A stretch of 64,000 nt of DNA from Pratylenchus scribneri (GCA_030063045.1 JAQSEB010000059.1:2976001-3040000), one strand, 5' to 3'; counted from the first letter of the stretch, positions 1-10,991 are shown. Numbers and translations are program-made. The notes: generated by a model from the sequence alone, not told the origin.

Positions 1-287
1 GTCAAAAAATTATCAAGGTAAAATTCTGTGAATTGATTAATTCTTGTAAAATTATTTGGTAACAATAGTGCTCTTGGCATTCTATTTTTACTGCTCTTTA
101 GCTTTCGCTGGTTAGAGTTTATATAGAAGATTTAACCATTCAACTAAAAACAACAATTTTAGCTTAGTGGTTTGATGCTTTTTTTGTAAAATTTAAGTCT
201 CGGGTTCGAACCCTCTCCGAGATGATTGTCAATTTTTATATATTCTAGTTACATTTCAAGTAAAAAATATAATTTTTATTTTTTTAG
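1..287. other. Upstream intron sequence of UGGT
   Basis: No exon could be assigned here. The stretch precedes the first recognised UGGT exon, which begins at 288 after a T-rich acceptor and needs two bases of its first codon from an earlier exon. It is probably intron, with the rest of the gene to the left of the window. It contains a tRNA-like fragment, listed separately. Confidence 0.5.
151..224 (+). pseudogene. tRNA-like fragment (degenerate)
   Basis: The stretch shows a box-A-like segment (TAGCTTAGTGG, from 160) and a strong box-B-like segment (GGGTTCGAACCC, 202-213), spaced as in a tRNA gene. The acceptor stem has no 5' partner and the anticodon arm does not fold well, so this is not a working tRNA by eye. 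A 6-bp hairpin (TCTCGG/CCGAGA) surrounds the T-loop motif. It could be a tRNA pseudogene or the head of a tRNA-derived SINE lying in the UGGT intron. Confidence 0.25.
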
Positions 288-1495
288 CAAAATATTGGGC
301 GGAGAGAAATATGAAGTGATAAATATATTTTCATTGGCATCCGGACATTTATATGAACGTTTTCTACGGATAATGATGCTTTCGGTTTTGAAAAACACAA
401 AATATCCAGTCAAATTTTGGCTTCTCAACAATTATTTGTCACCTCAATTTCGGGTAAATTTGTGATTATTTTGGAATTAATTAAATTTAATTAAGGAATC
501 ATTGCCAATTTTGGCCAATCATTATGGATTCCAATATCAATTAATTGAATATAAATGGCCACGGTGGTTGCATCAACAAACCGAAAAACAAAGGGTCATG
601 TGGGGGTAAGTGGAAATTGGATGAAATAATTTATATTTATTTAGGTATAAAATTCTGTTTTTGGATGTTCTTTTCCCATTGGATGTGAAGAAAATTATTT
701 TTGTTGATGCAGACCAAGTTGTCCGGTAAAATCAAATAATAAATAAATTAATTTAAAATTATTTAAAGGACGGATATGATGGAATTGATGGAATATGATT
801 TGAAAGGAGCCCCTTATGGGTTTGAATAATATAATTTTTATTACCAAAAATATAACTAATTCACAGATATACACCATTTTGTGAGAGCCGAACATCAATG
901 GATGGATTTCGATTCTGGAAAAGTGGATATTGGGCATCACATTTGGCCGGCAGAAAATATCATATTAGTGCACTTTATGTGGTTGATTTGGTCAAATTTA
1001 GGTGGGAAAATGATTTTAATTTAATAATTTCGGATTTTTATAGGCAAATCGCGGCCGGTGACCGTCTTCGAGGCCAATACCAAGGATTAAGCGCCGATCC
1101 AAATTCATTGGCCAATTTGGATCAAGATTTGCCGAATAATATGATTCATCAAGTGAGAGGGAATATAAATAAATAAATAGAATAATTTTACAGGTTCGAA
1201 TTCATTCATTGCCGCAAGAATGGCTTTGGTGTGAAACATGGTGCGATGATGCTTCAAAAGGGAATGCAAAAACAATCGATTTGGTGCAAATTTTAATTCA
1301 TTTTTTTTATCATTCCATTCCATCAATTTTAAGTGTAATAATCCGCAAACAAAAGAGCCAAAATTGGATTCAGCAATGAGAATATTGCCGGAATGGATTG
1401 GATTTGACAATGAAATTCGGAAAATTCTGGAAAAAACAGCTAAAAATGATGATAATGTCGATCAGCCTGGAGGCGATGCCCACGAAGAACTCTGA
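288..1495 (+). CDS. UGGT: UDP-glucose:glycoprotein glucosyltransferase, C-terminal part
   Basis: UGGT re-glucosylates misfolded N-glycoproteins in the ER lumen so that calnexin and calreticulin rebind them. Only the C-terminal GT24 catalytic domain is present, about 300 residues in eight exons: 288-453, 496-605, 645-725, 769-819, 867-1001, 1044-1152, 1194-1283 and 1334-1495. Identity to animal UGGTs is near-continuous, including '[17 protein letters not shown]', '[13 protein letters not shown]', the metal-binding 'FVDADQVVR' (DxD), '[19 protein letters not shown]' and '[13 protein letters not shown]'. The protein ends in HEEL, a KDEL-like ER-retrieval signal matching the REEL of human UGGT1. 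Introns are 38-50 nt. The folding-sensor part must lie left of the window, so the gene is incomplete here at its 5' end. No frameshift is visible. Confidence 0.96.
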
Positions 1496-1733
1496 CAAAG
1501 CGAAGAACCAGAACCATCCAACAAACATTTCATTCCATTTTTCATAATTCATCAGGATAATAATCAAATAATTATTTTTGTAAATCTAATTAATTATAAT
1601 GATATTTAATTCCCATTATTGTTGTTTGTTAATGTTATCCTCAACAACCTTACCGGTAATTGTCGATAAAATGAAATTTGATGAATTTTAATTTAATAAA
1701 AGAATAAAAACAAAAGAGTGATTGATCCACTGA

Positions 1734-4700
1734 TCACTTTGTATCCTTTTTTCTATGCAAATTTTTAATCATATCCAATAGATCCACTTCCGTGCCCTTA
1801 TCATTCCCATCCATTCCATTATCCATCAGCCATATTTTTCCATCCGGTGATTTTTCTAATCTCAATTGATCATCCTCCGCCACATTTGATGGCATTTGAG
1901 TTGTTGTTGTTATGGGAATTTGAGTTGTATTTAGCAAATCTCGACAATAACAATAAGGCGCAATTTCATGTTTTTTATGGTCAACACATTTTGCCTGTTC
2001 TCCGTATTCATTGGTTCGAGGGAATTTTTTAGTGATCAAATAGTGGCCTTTCGATGGATTTTGCCTTTCCTCCAATTGAATATATCCCCAAAATCGACCA
2101 TTGCCCGGCACAGTTTCTAAAGTGACCTTTTCCAAATGATTGGGTTTTAAAATATTTGAGTGAATTTAATTTACTTGGAATAAGTTTATTCCCTTTTCGG
2201 GCTCAAATTCCAAAATTTCTACTGCCAAATTTGCATTTTCATTCAATTTCAAAGGCATACAAAGGTCATCAACTGAATAAGGGAATTGGTTATTTCGTGA
2301 AAGAAAGCATACGATATTTAGAGTTTTTTCTTCCGGAAAGTTTTAATTCTGATTTTGTTTTCATTCCGGAAAGCTTTAATTCTGATTTCTTTCCAGAAAG
2401 TTTTAATTCTGATTTTGTTTATTTCTTTCCGGAAAGTTTTAATTCTGATTTTGTTTGTTTCTTTCCAGAAAGTTTTAATTCTGATTTTGTTTATTTCTTT
2501 CCGGAAAGTTTTAATTCTGATTTCTTTCCGGAAAGTTTTAATTCTGATTTTGTTTGTTTTTTTCCAGAAAGTTTTAATTTTGATTTTGTTTGTTTCTTTC
2601 CGGAAAGTTTTAATTCTGATTTTGTTTATTTCTTTCCGGAAAGTTTTAATTCTGATTTTGTTTGTTTCTTTCCGGAAAGTTTTAATTCTGATTTTGTTTG
2701 TTTCTTTCCGGAAAGTTTTAATTCTGATTTTGTTTGTTTCTTTCCGGAAAGTTTTAATTCTGATTTTGTTGTTTCTTTCCGGAAAGTTTTAATTCTGATT
2801 TTGTTTGTTTCTTTCCGGAAAGTTTTAATTCTGATTTTGTTTGTTTCTTTCCGGAAAGTTTTAATTCTGATTTTGTTTGTTTCTTTCCGGAAAGTTTTAA
2901 TTCTGATTTTGTTTATTTCTTTCCGGAAAGTTTTAATTCTGATTTTGTTGTTTCTTTCCGGAAAGTTTTAATTCTGTTTTCATTCCGGAAAGTTTAATTC
3001 TGATTTTCATTCTATAAAACAATTAATTATGCCATTATTTGACCATTTTCTTTTTTCATATCCACATTCATTTGATTGACCATAATTTGGGCCAATTCAA
3101 TGGCCAATTTCCCTTCTTCCATTGTTTCATTCTTTTTCTGAAATTGGCAAAGGCAATATTCGAATGGAATATGTAAAGTTCCACAATTCCGGGGAATGTT
3201 CGAAGGAAATGAATAAAATAGGGATGAACCAAGTGGGGATGAGGCACTGAGATCGACTGGGATTTGGGCAAAACTGGATTCTGGATTCCACGTGGTACTT
3301 TCCTTTGTGTTAATAAATTAGAGAGGAGCCAAAAATCACACCACCAACTTTTGCAATGTCCAACAAAGTTGCATGTACGTCAAATTGGCTAATCAATTGA
3401 CGCGAATTTTCCCTCATATTTTCCATTAATCGTCGATTTCGACGTAAATGCTTTGGAACAACCACAAATAATGCCGGATTATTGTCCTCTATTTCGCCTT
3501 GTTTTGTGTTTCGAATCGATCGGAATCGAAGGCCATGATCGGCCATTATAAACAAAAATGCATTTTCCATCTTCAATTAGGCCCACCTTTTTTTCATATT
3601 CCCTAAGGAAATCATAAAAGTCGCCATCAATCCAGAATGCTCCATTCGGTCCATTGTGTGCCGCATCAACGTACCAAGTTATACTCATTTTAGGCTCATT
3701 TTCGTAGGCATCAATGAATTGCTTCAAATAATCCAGCACATAATGATGATAATCCTTGCAACTTTTCTTATATAACTTAATTAAAAATAAAATAATATTA
3801 ATTTACATATTTGTCAATCCAACAATGCCAAAGGTCTTTCCCTATTTTTCCTACTGTACCCTCACTTTTTGCCTATTCGCCCCTTATCAACCTATCAATC
3901 AAATAGCCCTTATCTGATGAGCCAAGTGCCCATCCTTTTTCACTACGTCCTACCATACATGTCTTCACTTCACATTATTACCACATTTTCCCGCAAAATT
4001 AATAAATAATAAATTTAAAGTTTCCCATTTATCCCTATCCCGTTTATTGGGCAACTGGAGGCTTATTAGGCCCAACTCCGCCCAAACAACTCTAGTCCTA
4101 GATTTGGACTAATACTAATACATATAAATAAAATGACCGAACCAAATTTACAAATTATAATCTTTATGTCGAAAAATTATTTATTTTTGGCCATATAACT
4201 TGGCCAAAAATAAATGTTAGGGCTTAAGGTCAGGTTTATGACCTAGTTTAGGGATAAGGCTAGGTAGGTTACAAATCTTAAAGAATTCTGATTTGGCCAA
4301 TATATATGGCCTAAAAATAATTTATTTTTCGACACAAATATATGTAAATTATAAATTCAGTTTTGTAAATTAATAGACTCCTTTAAAAATTAGTTGCTTT
4401 TTTTGTCACGAACATTTGTGGTCAATGTTTTATTTTCGTCATCCATTTTCTCGGAACGCAAATGGAATGGTCGCATATAATGTTGGGTTGGTTGCTTCCA
4501 AAATCCATGATAATTTGGATAATTGAATGCGCCTAAAATTTACTCAAAATCAATTCTTATTTAGTCCTCCCTGCTTGCCTCTTGCCCAATCCTCGGCCAT
4601 CATTGTCCGATAATTCTTGTCCCGATATTCAAAACCAATGAATGGCTCATTGTCAATGTACGCCCATCGAAGGGTTTTTTCCTCATCCCTTGGGGGGATA

Positions 4701-5562
4701 TATTCCTCGCCCATTGGATTTTCAAGAATTGTCGAAATTTGCCATCCTTAAATGGGGAAATGGAATGGATGAATAGACTGATGAGGGAATGAACCAAAAA
4801 GGAAGCCATATGCATTTGGCCGACTATTTAAGCCAACTTTATTCAAATGTGGAAATGGAATGGCCTCCATCATTTCCAGAAGCCACATTGATGTTTTTGG
4901 CAGGGAACGAAGGAACATTGGATGGGAAATTGAGTCGAGAATGAGCAAATGAACATCGGGAGGACGGTGGAATGTGGCATTCAATGGCATTGTTGAAGGT
5001 GGCAATGGATTGAATATTTGATGGTGCAAATAATTGTGAATGGCAGTTTGGTTGGTCAATGAGGAATTGCATTGCACTTCGACAACATCACAGTCCGGTT
5101 TATCCGATATTTGGGACCATTTTTCCATCAATATTTCATAATCATTTTTTGGATAAAGGCACCTGAAATTAATATTTTGGTATGGCCAAAAATGGCCAAG
5201 GCCAACCTGAATTCGCAAATATTTTCTTCGCTCAGTAAACTTTTATTCACTCGCACAAATCCTTCACTCAATTCTGATATTTTTGGGTATACTCTTTGGC
5301 ATTCCTTATAGCTTCTGGCCAATTCACAATATTTTGGATTTAAATGTTCCATTATTGTCGGATCCCATGGATCCACTCTTGGTAAACGGCATTCAGTCAA
5401 TTTTAATTTTAACCGACTTTTTGGCTTTTCAAATTGCCAACTTTTTTGCTTTTCAAAATGTTGATGAAATTGGCCAAAATTGAATTTTGGGGAATTGGAA
5501 ATGAAAAGGAATAATAAAATGGCAAAAATGAGCAGAAGAAATAATATAAAACTTTTTTTCAT
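1734..5562 (-). CDS. DUF229 sulfatase-like type II membrane protein
   Basis: This is a nematode-expanded family related to the alkaline phosphatase/sulfatase fold; no substrate is known. The model has nine exons: 5562-5207, 5162-4795, 4746-4579, 4532-4414, 3775-3587, 3570-3349, 3302-3044, 2272-2175 and 2126-1734, all in phase, giving about 723 residues. A hydrophobic segment at residues 4-20 acts as signal-anchor. Family landmarks are 'DVHLLILDSISH', 'NSRPNAYGFLFG', 'YPNYHGFWKQP', 'AAHNG', 'FIMADHGLRF', 'GEIEDNNPALFVVVPK', 'IPRNCGTLHIPFEYC' and the terminal Cys-rich end 'YCYC', followed by a Thr-rich, charged tail. Three oddities: a GC-AG intron (4578-4533), a 16-nt GT...AG interruption (3586-3571) and a 36-bp minisatellite inside the 771-nt intron 3043-2273. 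The exon 4 end is the least certain boundary. Confidence 0.85.
2324..3008. repeat. 36-bp minisatellite, family A, copy 1
   Basis: About 20 tandem units of 36 bp with the pattern TTTCTTTCCGGAAAG followed by TTTTAATTCTGATTTTGTTTG. Units differ by CCGG/CCAG, by GTTTG/GTTTA and by short deletions (26-35-bp units near both ends). The array lies wholly inside an intron of the DUF229 gene on the other strand. Because 36 is a multiple of three, it gives long open frames with a 12-residue period on the + strand; these are not taken as genes. Confidence 0.97.
4163..4338. mobile_element. MITE-like inverted-repeat element
   Basis: The left end begins TTTATGTCGAAAAATTATTT and continues through a GGCC...GGCC segment near 4190-4206. 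The right end (4295-4337) is its near-perfect reverse complement over about 40 bases, including the reversed GTCGAAAAAT terminus. The core between the arms is about 90 bp with no coding capacity. Size, long terminal inverted repeats and location in the 638-nt fourth intron of the DUF229 gene suggest a non-autonomous DNA transposon. No clear target-site duplication could be fixed by eye. Confidence 0.6.
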
Positions 5563-5839
5563 ATTTGCCACCTTTAATATGGAAAATATGGAGAAAATTC
5601 TTCCTCGAAATTGGCTGTACATTTTTTGTTCTTTTAGCACGAGAAAATGGCCAAAAATGGAGGATAGATTGGAAAATGGATATGGCCACAAATGTTGGCA
5701 AATCAATATTCTCAAAATATTATATTTGTATTTGTTTATAGCCAATATTCCCTTGATTTATTCTATTCCAACAAAATAATTTGATGTACGGTTGGTGAAT
5801 TCTTTGAATTGTGCCAACGGCAATTTCAATTTCAATCCA

Positions 5840-6240
5840 TCAATTCTTTTTGCCCTTTACTTTTTCTTTGTATCCTTTCTTCACAATTGCCTCCTTCTTT
5901 TGGCCAGGTGGCATCAACCTAACAAAATAAATATTAAATTTATGCAAAATATTGTCCATTCCATTCACATATGATCACTGCAAAACCATAGGGGGCCATA
6001 ACGATTCAAAAGTGTTGGCTCAATGGCACACGAACCGATGGACAATTTTGAGCTGCAAACGGCACATTTGAAGCATTGATTGTGGACTTTGGAGGGGGCA
6101 AAATAATATTTTTGGGCATTTTGGGGCAACCCACTGGTCCTTCGGTCGACCACAAATTTTTCAGTTGGCTTCACATCTTTTTCACAAATTTCACAATTTG
6201 GATTCTTTTCCGGCAGTCCGGTGCCAAAACTCAAAGACAT
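5840..6240 (-). CDS. Small single-LIM-domain protein
   Basis: LIM domains are double zinc fingers used for protein contacts. Exon 1 (from 6240) carries 'CEIC', a long spacer of about 33 residues, then the linked 'HNQCFKCAVC' cluster and a closing 'CSDH'. These ligands match the LIM pattern, with a first loop longer than the usual 16-23 residues. A GT-AG intron (donor after codon part AT of 'DHM', acceptor near 5930) joins a Lys-rich tail ending at 5840, giving about 115 residues. It starts at ATG 6240 with no upstream coding sequence in frame. A separate small LIM protein, of CRIP type, lies at 55.3 kb. Target unknown. Confidence 0.7.
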
Positions 6241-6532
6241 TTTATTATTTTAATAAATTTAATGGGAAATAATAATAATAAATGGAACAATTGGAGAATG
6301 GGGGGAAAGAATAGGGGAATATGAATGAACGCCGTCAAACTTTCTATTTTCTTTTTGTTTTTTTTTGGCCAAGAGACCATTTGCTCCATCCAATCTTATT
6401 TTATTATTGAAAGCCGGCAATTCGGATCAATGATCGCTGATCCAAACATCTTCTTTTTTTTCCCATTGAAAATCAATTTTTCCCCAACAAATTGGACAAT
6501 AAATTTATTGAAAATAATACATTAAATTATAT

Positions 6533-8320
6533 TTATAAGGGAATAATATTAATTTGGAATATAATTAGTAGGGAGGAAATGATGGAAAATGTCAAAATGA
6601 GTATTGGCCGAATTGGTCGAGAAGATGCCGAAAAATATTTGCCAAAAATTCCATCCTCCTCCTCCTCGCCTTCTTCCTCATTTCTTTGATGCCCTTTCTT
6701 TGATCCTCCATTTGAAGAATGATCAGCTGAAATATTAAAAGGGGAACATTAATTTTAAGTCATTGCCTTTCTATATTTATCATTTTAAAATAATTAATTA
6801 TTTAAATTTGATGCCTTTTCCCCGCACCATTTCCATTTCTGCTCCAATGCCTTTCGCCCCTTTCCTTGTCAATTTCTTCATTTTCGGTCCCATCTTCGCC
6901 ACCGCCAAATAATTTTCCCAATTGGTTGAGGAATCCTCCCTCATTGTCATCATAATAATTGTTTCTCCCTCCATTTGTTTTTCTATTATTTCTTTTTCCT
7001 GTTTAATTCAAATAATTTATTTATTTATTTCCATTATTACCGTAAATTTGTTGGGCTGCCCGAATATCTGCAGAGGTGAGTTCCGGTGTTTTGTAATTTC
7101 CCCTCCAATCGACCATTTCATCCGGATCCTAAAAAACAAACAAACAAAGCATTATTTTTTCCCAACCAGAATTACCCTATAAAATGGGGCCATTATGGCC
7201 GTTTCCACCTTAGAATGGGAAAGGCCAAGGACATGGCCAATTTCGTGCAAAGAAACCCAAAAAAGGTCGGTGTATCGAAAACTGAACAAAAAAGGAATTA
7301 ATTGAGTGAAGGTGAATGGGTACCTGGATATTTTTTTGACATCCATGAATGCCCATTGCTCATCGTCGTCAAAATGAAGTTGACCATCGCTGGGGAAGGT
7401 GGCATGGGCCAAAACACCACCTTCAATATTAAAATGATTGCCCCATCAAATGACATCCCCACCTTTTCCATCAAATGGCCATGGATCACCGTGACTGCCT
7501 CTGGCAAATCGAACTCGAATGTCCGCTTGATTTCCGGTCGTTTCGCTAAAATCCAATGGAATTTGTCTGGACCAGGCGTCGAATGCCATTTTCAATGCTT
7601 TCCTTTAGTAAATAATTAATTCCAATTTAAATATTTTGCTCACTTTTGCATATAATGAGGTAAATCGGCAGTGAAATGGTCGATTCGATAGGTCAATTGT
7701 CGTTTTCTCCATTTCAACCCTAAATAAAAATATGTTGCCATTTTTATTTGGCCAAATTCCATTACCCACCTCCTCCATCACTGGTCATCATTTCCACATC
7801 CTGCATTCCACATCGAGGTTGTTTCATCTTTTTCTTCGTTCGATTGTCCAATTCACCGGTTTTTGGCAAACCAGCGAATTCTTGGAAACGTTGAATGGCC
7901 GTTCGAAGGGAATCCAATGAAAAGTCTCCCAACAATTCATCCGCGGTTCGATGCTTTTGTTGGGCATAAATGCCGGCAGTAGCTGCTGAAAAAAAGAATG
8001 GACACCGAATAAATTTGTCCAATTTTACGCTGATCTGCCGCCACCCTTTCTTGCCCTTCAATGTAGCCAAATTGATTCAAATAATTCTGACCAAAAATCA
8101 AAATATTTTGAAATGAACAAAAACCGACCTTCACATCATTGTCCGTCAATTCCTCTCCATTTTCATTATCCTCAATATTTGGCCTTTCTTCTTCCCCTGA
8201 ATCATCCAAAAGTGAATCAAACAATGCAAATGTGCCCGAAAGGAGTAAAAAGGAACACAAAACAATCAGTCCAAATGATCTTCTGCCAAAAGAATGAAAG
8301 AATAAGGAAATTATTTCCAT
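6533..8320 (-). CDS. Matrix metalloprotease with C-terminal membrane anchor
   Basis: Secreted zinc endopeptidase (M10/matrixin) expected to cut extracellular matrix proteins. In order: a signal peptide (hydrophobic core near residues 17-32), an acidic stretch, a prodomain with 'YLNQFGY' and 'TAIQRFQEFAGL', the cysteine switch 'PRCGMQD', catalytic domain start 'LKWRKRQLTYRI', 'ADIRVRFARG', 'HFDDDE', zinc site 'HEIGHVLGLSH' and Met-turn 'AIMAP', then 'LTSADIRAAQQIYG'. No hemopexin domain follows. Instead there is a Gly/Asn/Glu-rich linker and a final hydrophobic segment (codons about 6600-6536) that looks like a membrane anchor. Nine exons, all with 40-60-nt introns except one of about 80 nt. 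The start is ATG 8320, just after an AG acceptor-like site suited to trans-splicing. It resembles nematode ZMP proteins. Confidence 0.9.
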
Positions 8321-9175
8321 TTTCAAACCTGTTAATTCGGCATTTTTCCATTGCTTTTTCTTCTCTTCTTCTTTTTCCCTTCTGTCCTTTTTCTTTTATT
8401 TTACCCGTCGTTGTCCCAATTTGGGGCAAAAATGGCACAAAAATGGAATCTACAGCTGCTTTATCGCCGAGAATGGGGATTGTTGGGCTGTTCCCGCCGT
8501 TGTTCTCAATGCGCCCATCCCTTCCTCCACCAACAATTCCCCTCCAAATTCCATCATTCCCAACCATCTTCCACCTTTCCATCTCTCCATCAGCCGATGT
8601 TCCAACCACCGCCTGCTGTTGCTGTTTTTGTCCAAATGGTTCTTCTCCTTTGCCCCAGTTGGTGGTGGATTGTTCGCGATGAGTCATCCAACGATAATTC
8701 AAGGACAAATATTTAATCTAGGTCTAGATGGGTGAATTGGAGGGACGGAAACTTAAATTGACAAAATTGGAAAATGGGCTGGGAATTATTGGAATGAAAA
8801 AATAATTAGTGGCAAATTTGGACGGGCATAACAAAATGATAATTGAATGATAATTGATAATATTTTTAGTAATAATTTTGGTTGGCGCGGTGGTCAACCA
8901 CCTTTCCTTTCATTCCCTTTCTTTGTAATTCGCTCAATTCCTTCCAATTCCCCCATTCCCTTCCTTCCACCAAAATGTGTCCTTCGTCTCAACCCTAATT
9001 TTTTGTTCAACATTCGCGGAGATTTGTTTGTCTTCCGTCGTTGGCGGCTGGCAGGTGGCAGATGGAAAAATGGTGAATCATCGACGGAAATGGGAAAATG
9101 GATGGATGGATGATCCTCAGGTAAAGAATCAATTCAATTTGATGGAGTGGAAATTGGAGGAAAATAAACCAAATA
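8321..9175. other. Intergenic region upstream of metalloprotease
   Basis: Several overlapping open frames occur on both strands, low in complexity (Ser/Pro/His- or Gln/Gly-rich), with no recognisable domain and no consistent splice structure. No gene is called. The part next to 8320 should contain the metalloprotease promoter and 5' leader. Confidence 0.5.
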
Positions 9176-10585
9176 TTTCTAAGTTCATTCCAGAAGAATT
9201 GTAATTGTGAAGATGTTCGCCAAAAAATGTTTTACAATTGTGTTTTTTCTTTCCAGAAAATGTTCGCCAAAAATGTTTTTACAATTGTGTTTTCCCTTCC
9301 CGGAAAATGTTCGCCAAAAAATGTTTTACAATTGTGTTTTCCCTTTCCGGAAAATGTTCGCCAAAAAATGTTTTTCAATTGTGTTTTCCCTTCCCGGAAA
9401 ATGTTCGCCAAAAAATGTTTTACAATTGTGTTTTCCCTTCCCGGAAAATGTTCGCCAAAAAATGTTTTTCAATTGTGTTTTCCCTTTCCAGAAAATGTTC
9501 GCCAAAAATGTTTTTACAATTGTGTTTTCCCTTTCCAGAAAATGTTCGCCAAAAATGTTTTTACAATTGTGTTTTCCCTTCCCGGAAAATGTTCGCCAAA
9601 AAATGTTTTACAATTGTGTTTTCCCTTTCCGGAAAATGTCAGCCAAAAAATGTTTTACAATTGCGTTTTCCCTTCCCGGAAAATGTTCGCCAAAAAATGT
9701 TTTTACAATTGTGTTTTCCCTTTCCGGAAAATGTTCGCCAAAAAATGTTTTACAATTGTGTTTTCCCTTCCCGGAAAATGTTCGCCAAAAAATGTTTTAC
9801 AATTGTGTTTTCCCTTCCCGGAAAATGTTCGCCAAAAAATGTTTTTCAATTGTGTTTTCCCTTTCCAGAAAATGTTCGCCAAAAATGTTTTTACAATTGT
9901 GTTTTCCCTTTCCAGAAAATGTTCGCCAAAAATGTTTTTACAATTGTGTTTTCCCTTCCCGGAAAATGTTCGCCAAAAAATGTTTTACAATTGTGTTTTC
10001 CCTTTCCGGAAAATGTCAGCCAAAAAATGTTTTACAATTGCGTTTTCCCTTCCCGGAAAATGTTCGCCAAAAAATGTTTTTCAATTGTGTTTTCCCTTTC
10101 CAGAAAATGTTCGCCAAAAATGTTTTTACAATTGTGTTTTCCCTTTCCGGAAAATGTTCGCCAAAAAATGTTTTACAATTGTGTTTTCCCTTTCCGGAAA
10201 ATGTTAGCCAAAAAATGTTTTACAATTGTGTTTTCCCTTTCCGGAAAATGTTAGCCAAAAAATGTTTTACAATTGTGTTTTCCCTTTCCGGAAAATGTTA
10301 GCCAAAAAAATGTTTTACAATTGTGTTTTCCCTTTCCGGAAAATGTTAGCCAAAAAATGTTTTACAATTGTGTTTTCCCTTTCCGGAAAATGTTAGCCAA
10401 AAAATGTTTTACAATTGTGTTTTCCCTTTCCGGAAAATGTTCGTCAAAAAATGTTTTACAATTGTGTTTTCCCTTTCCGGAAAATGTTCGCCAAAAAATG
10501 TTTTACAATTGTGTTTTCCAATTGTAATTTCTAAGTTCGTTCCAGAAGAATTGTAATTATTATTGTAAATTTCTAAGTTCATAAT
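9176..10585. repeat. 47-bp minisatellite, family B, copy 1, with boundary repeats
   Basis: About 28 tandem units of 46-48 bp: TGTTCGCCAAAAAATG, TTTTACAATTGTG, then TTTTCCCTTTCCGGAAAA. The array is bracketed by direct copies of a boundary sequence TTTCTAAGTTCATTCCAGAA plus GAATTGTAATTGT (left 9176-9209, right 10528-10558, with a partial third copy at 10569-10585). Internal variants repeat as a block: the rare TGTCAGCC variant occurs at 9637 and 10014, 377 bp (8 units) apart, embedded in the same order of neighbouring variants, so a higher-order repeat is present. The last third is more uniform and carries TGTTAGCC units. Confidence 0.97.
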
Positions 10586-10991
10586 AACTAAAAAATGATT
10601 GGAAATGGAATTAAAAATGATTTTTCTCCCCGACAAAGAACTGCTGTTTAAATTAAATTTATTTCCAATTAAAATTTTATTATTCCATTTTATTATTCTT
10701 TTATTTATTATTTTGATGCTATTTTTCATTCATTATGCTTAAAAATAAATTGAAGGGAATTTGGGTTTGTGCTGTTGATCCTTTTTTGTGACACCCGTCT
10801 TTTACCAATCAACCCCCTCTTCCCTCTTTTTCATTGTAATAATAAATATAAACACTTTACTTACTTCAATCTCCGTTCAACTTTCCCATTAAAAAGGCCA
10901 ATTGTCCCTTTGGCCAATTCCATTCCTCCTCCTCATTCCTAATAAGTTCCACTTTTCAAATCAATTCAATTCAACAAAAAAATAACCTAAA
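10586..10991. other. Intergenic; promoter region of small secreted protein
   Basis: AT-rich sequence with no gene seen. The final 130 bases have AT-rich TATA-like stretches (near 10840-10860) ahead of the intronless gene that starts at 10992, and an A-rich leader right before the ATG. Confidence 0.4.

Noticed and set aside
2156..2971. Long open frames with a 12-residue FFPESFNSDFVC-type period (also 40736-41475)
   Set aside because: They are direct translations of the 36-bp minisatellite; one lies inside an intron of an opposite-strand gene. No start context, splice structure or homology supports translation.
8217..8716. Frames of 60-190 codons on both strands upstream of the metalloprotease
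   Set aside because: Low complexity, mutually overlapping, no domain, no consistent splicing; treated as intergenic.
9207..10530. CRISPR-like array
   Set aside because: The whole unit is repeated with no unique spacers, and the genome is eukaryotic.
9207..10556. Overlapping 60-364-codon frames in the 47-bp array (also 19110-19619)
   Set aside because: All three frames are open only because the monomer lacks stops; the same repeat peptide appears in each. No evidence of a gene.
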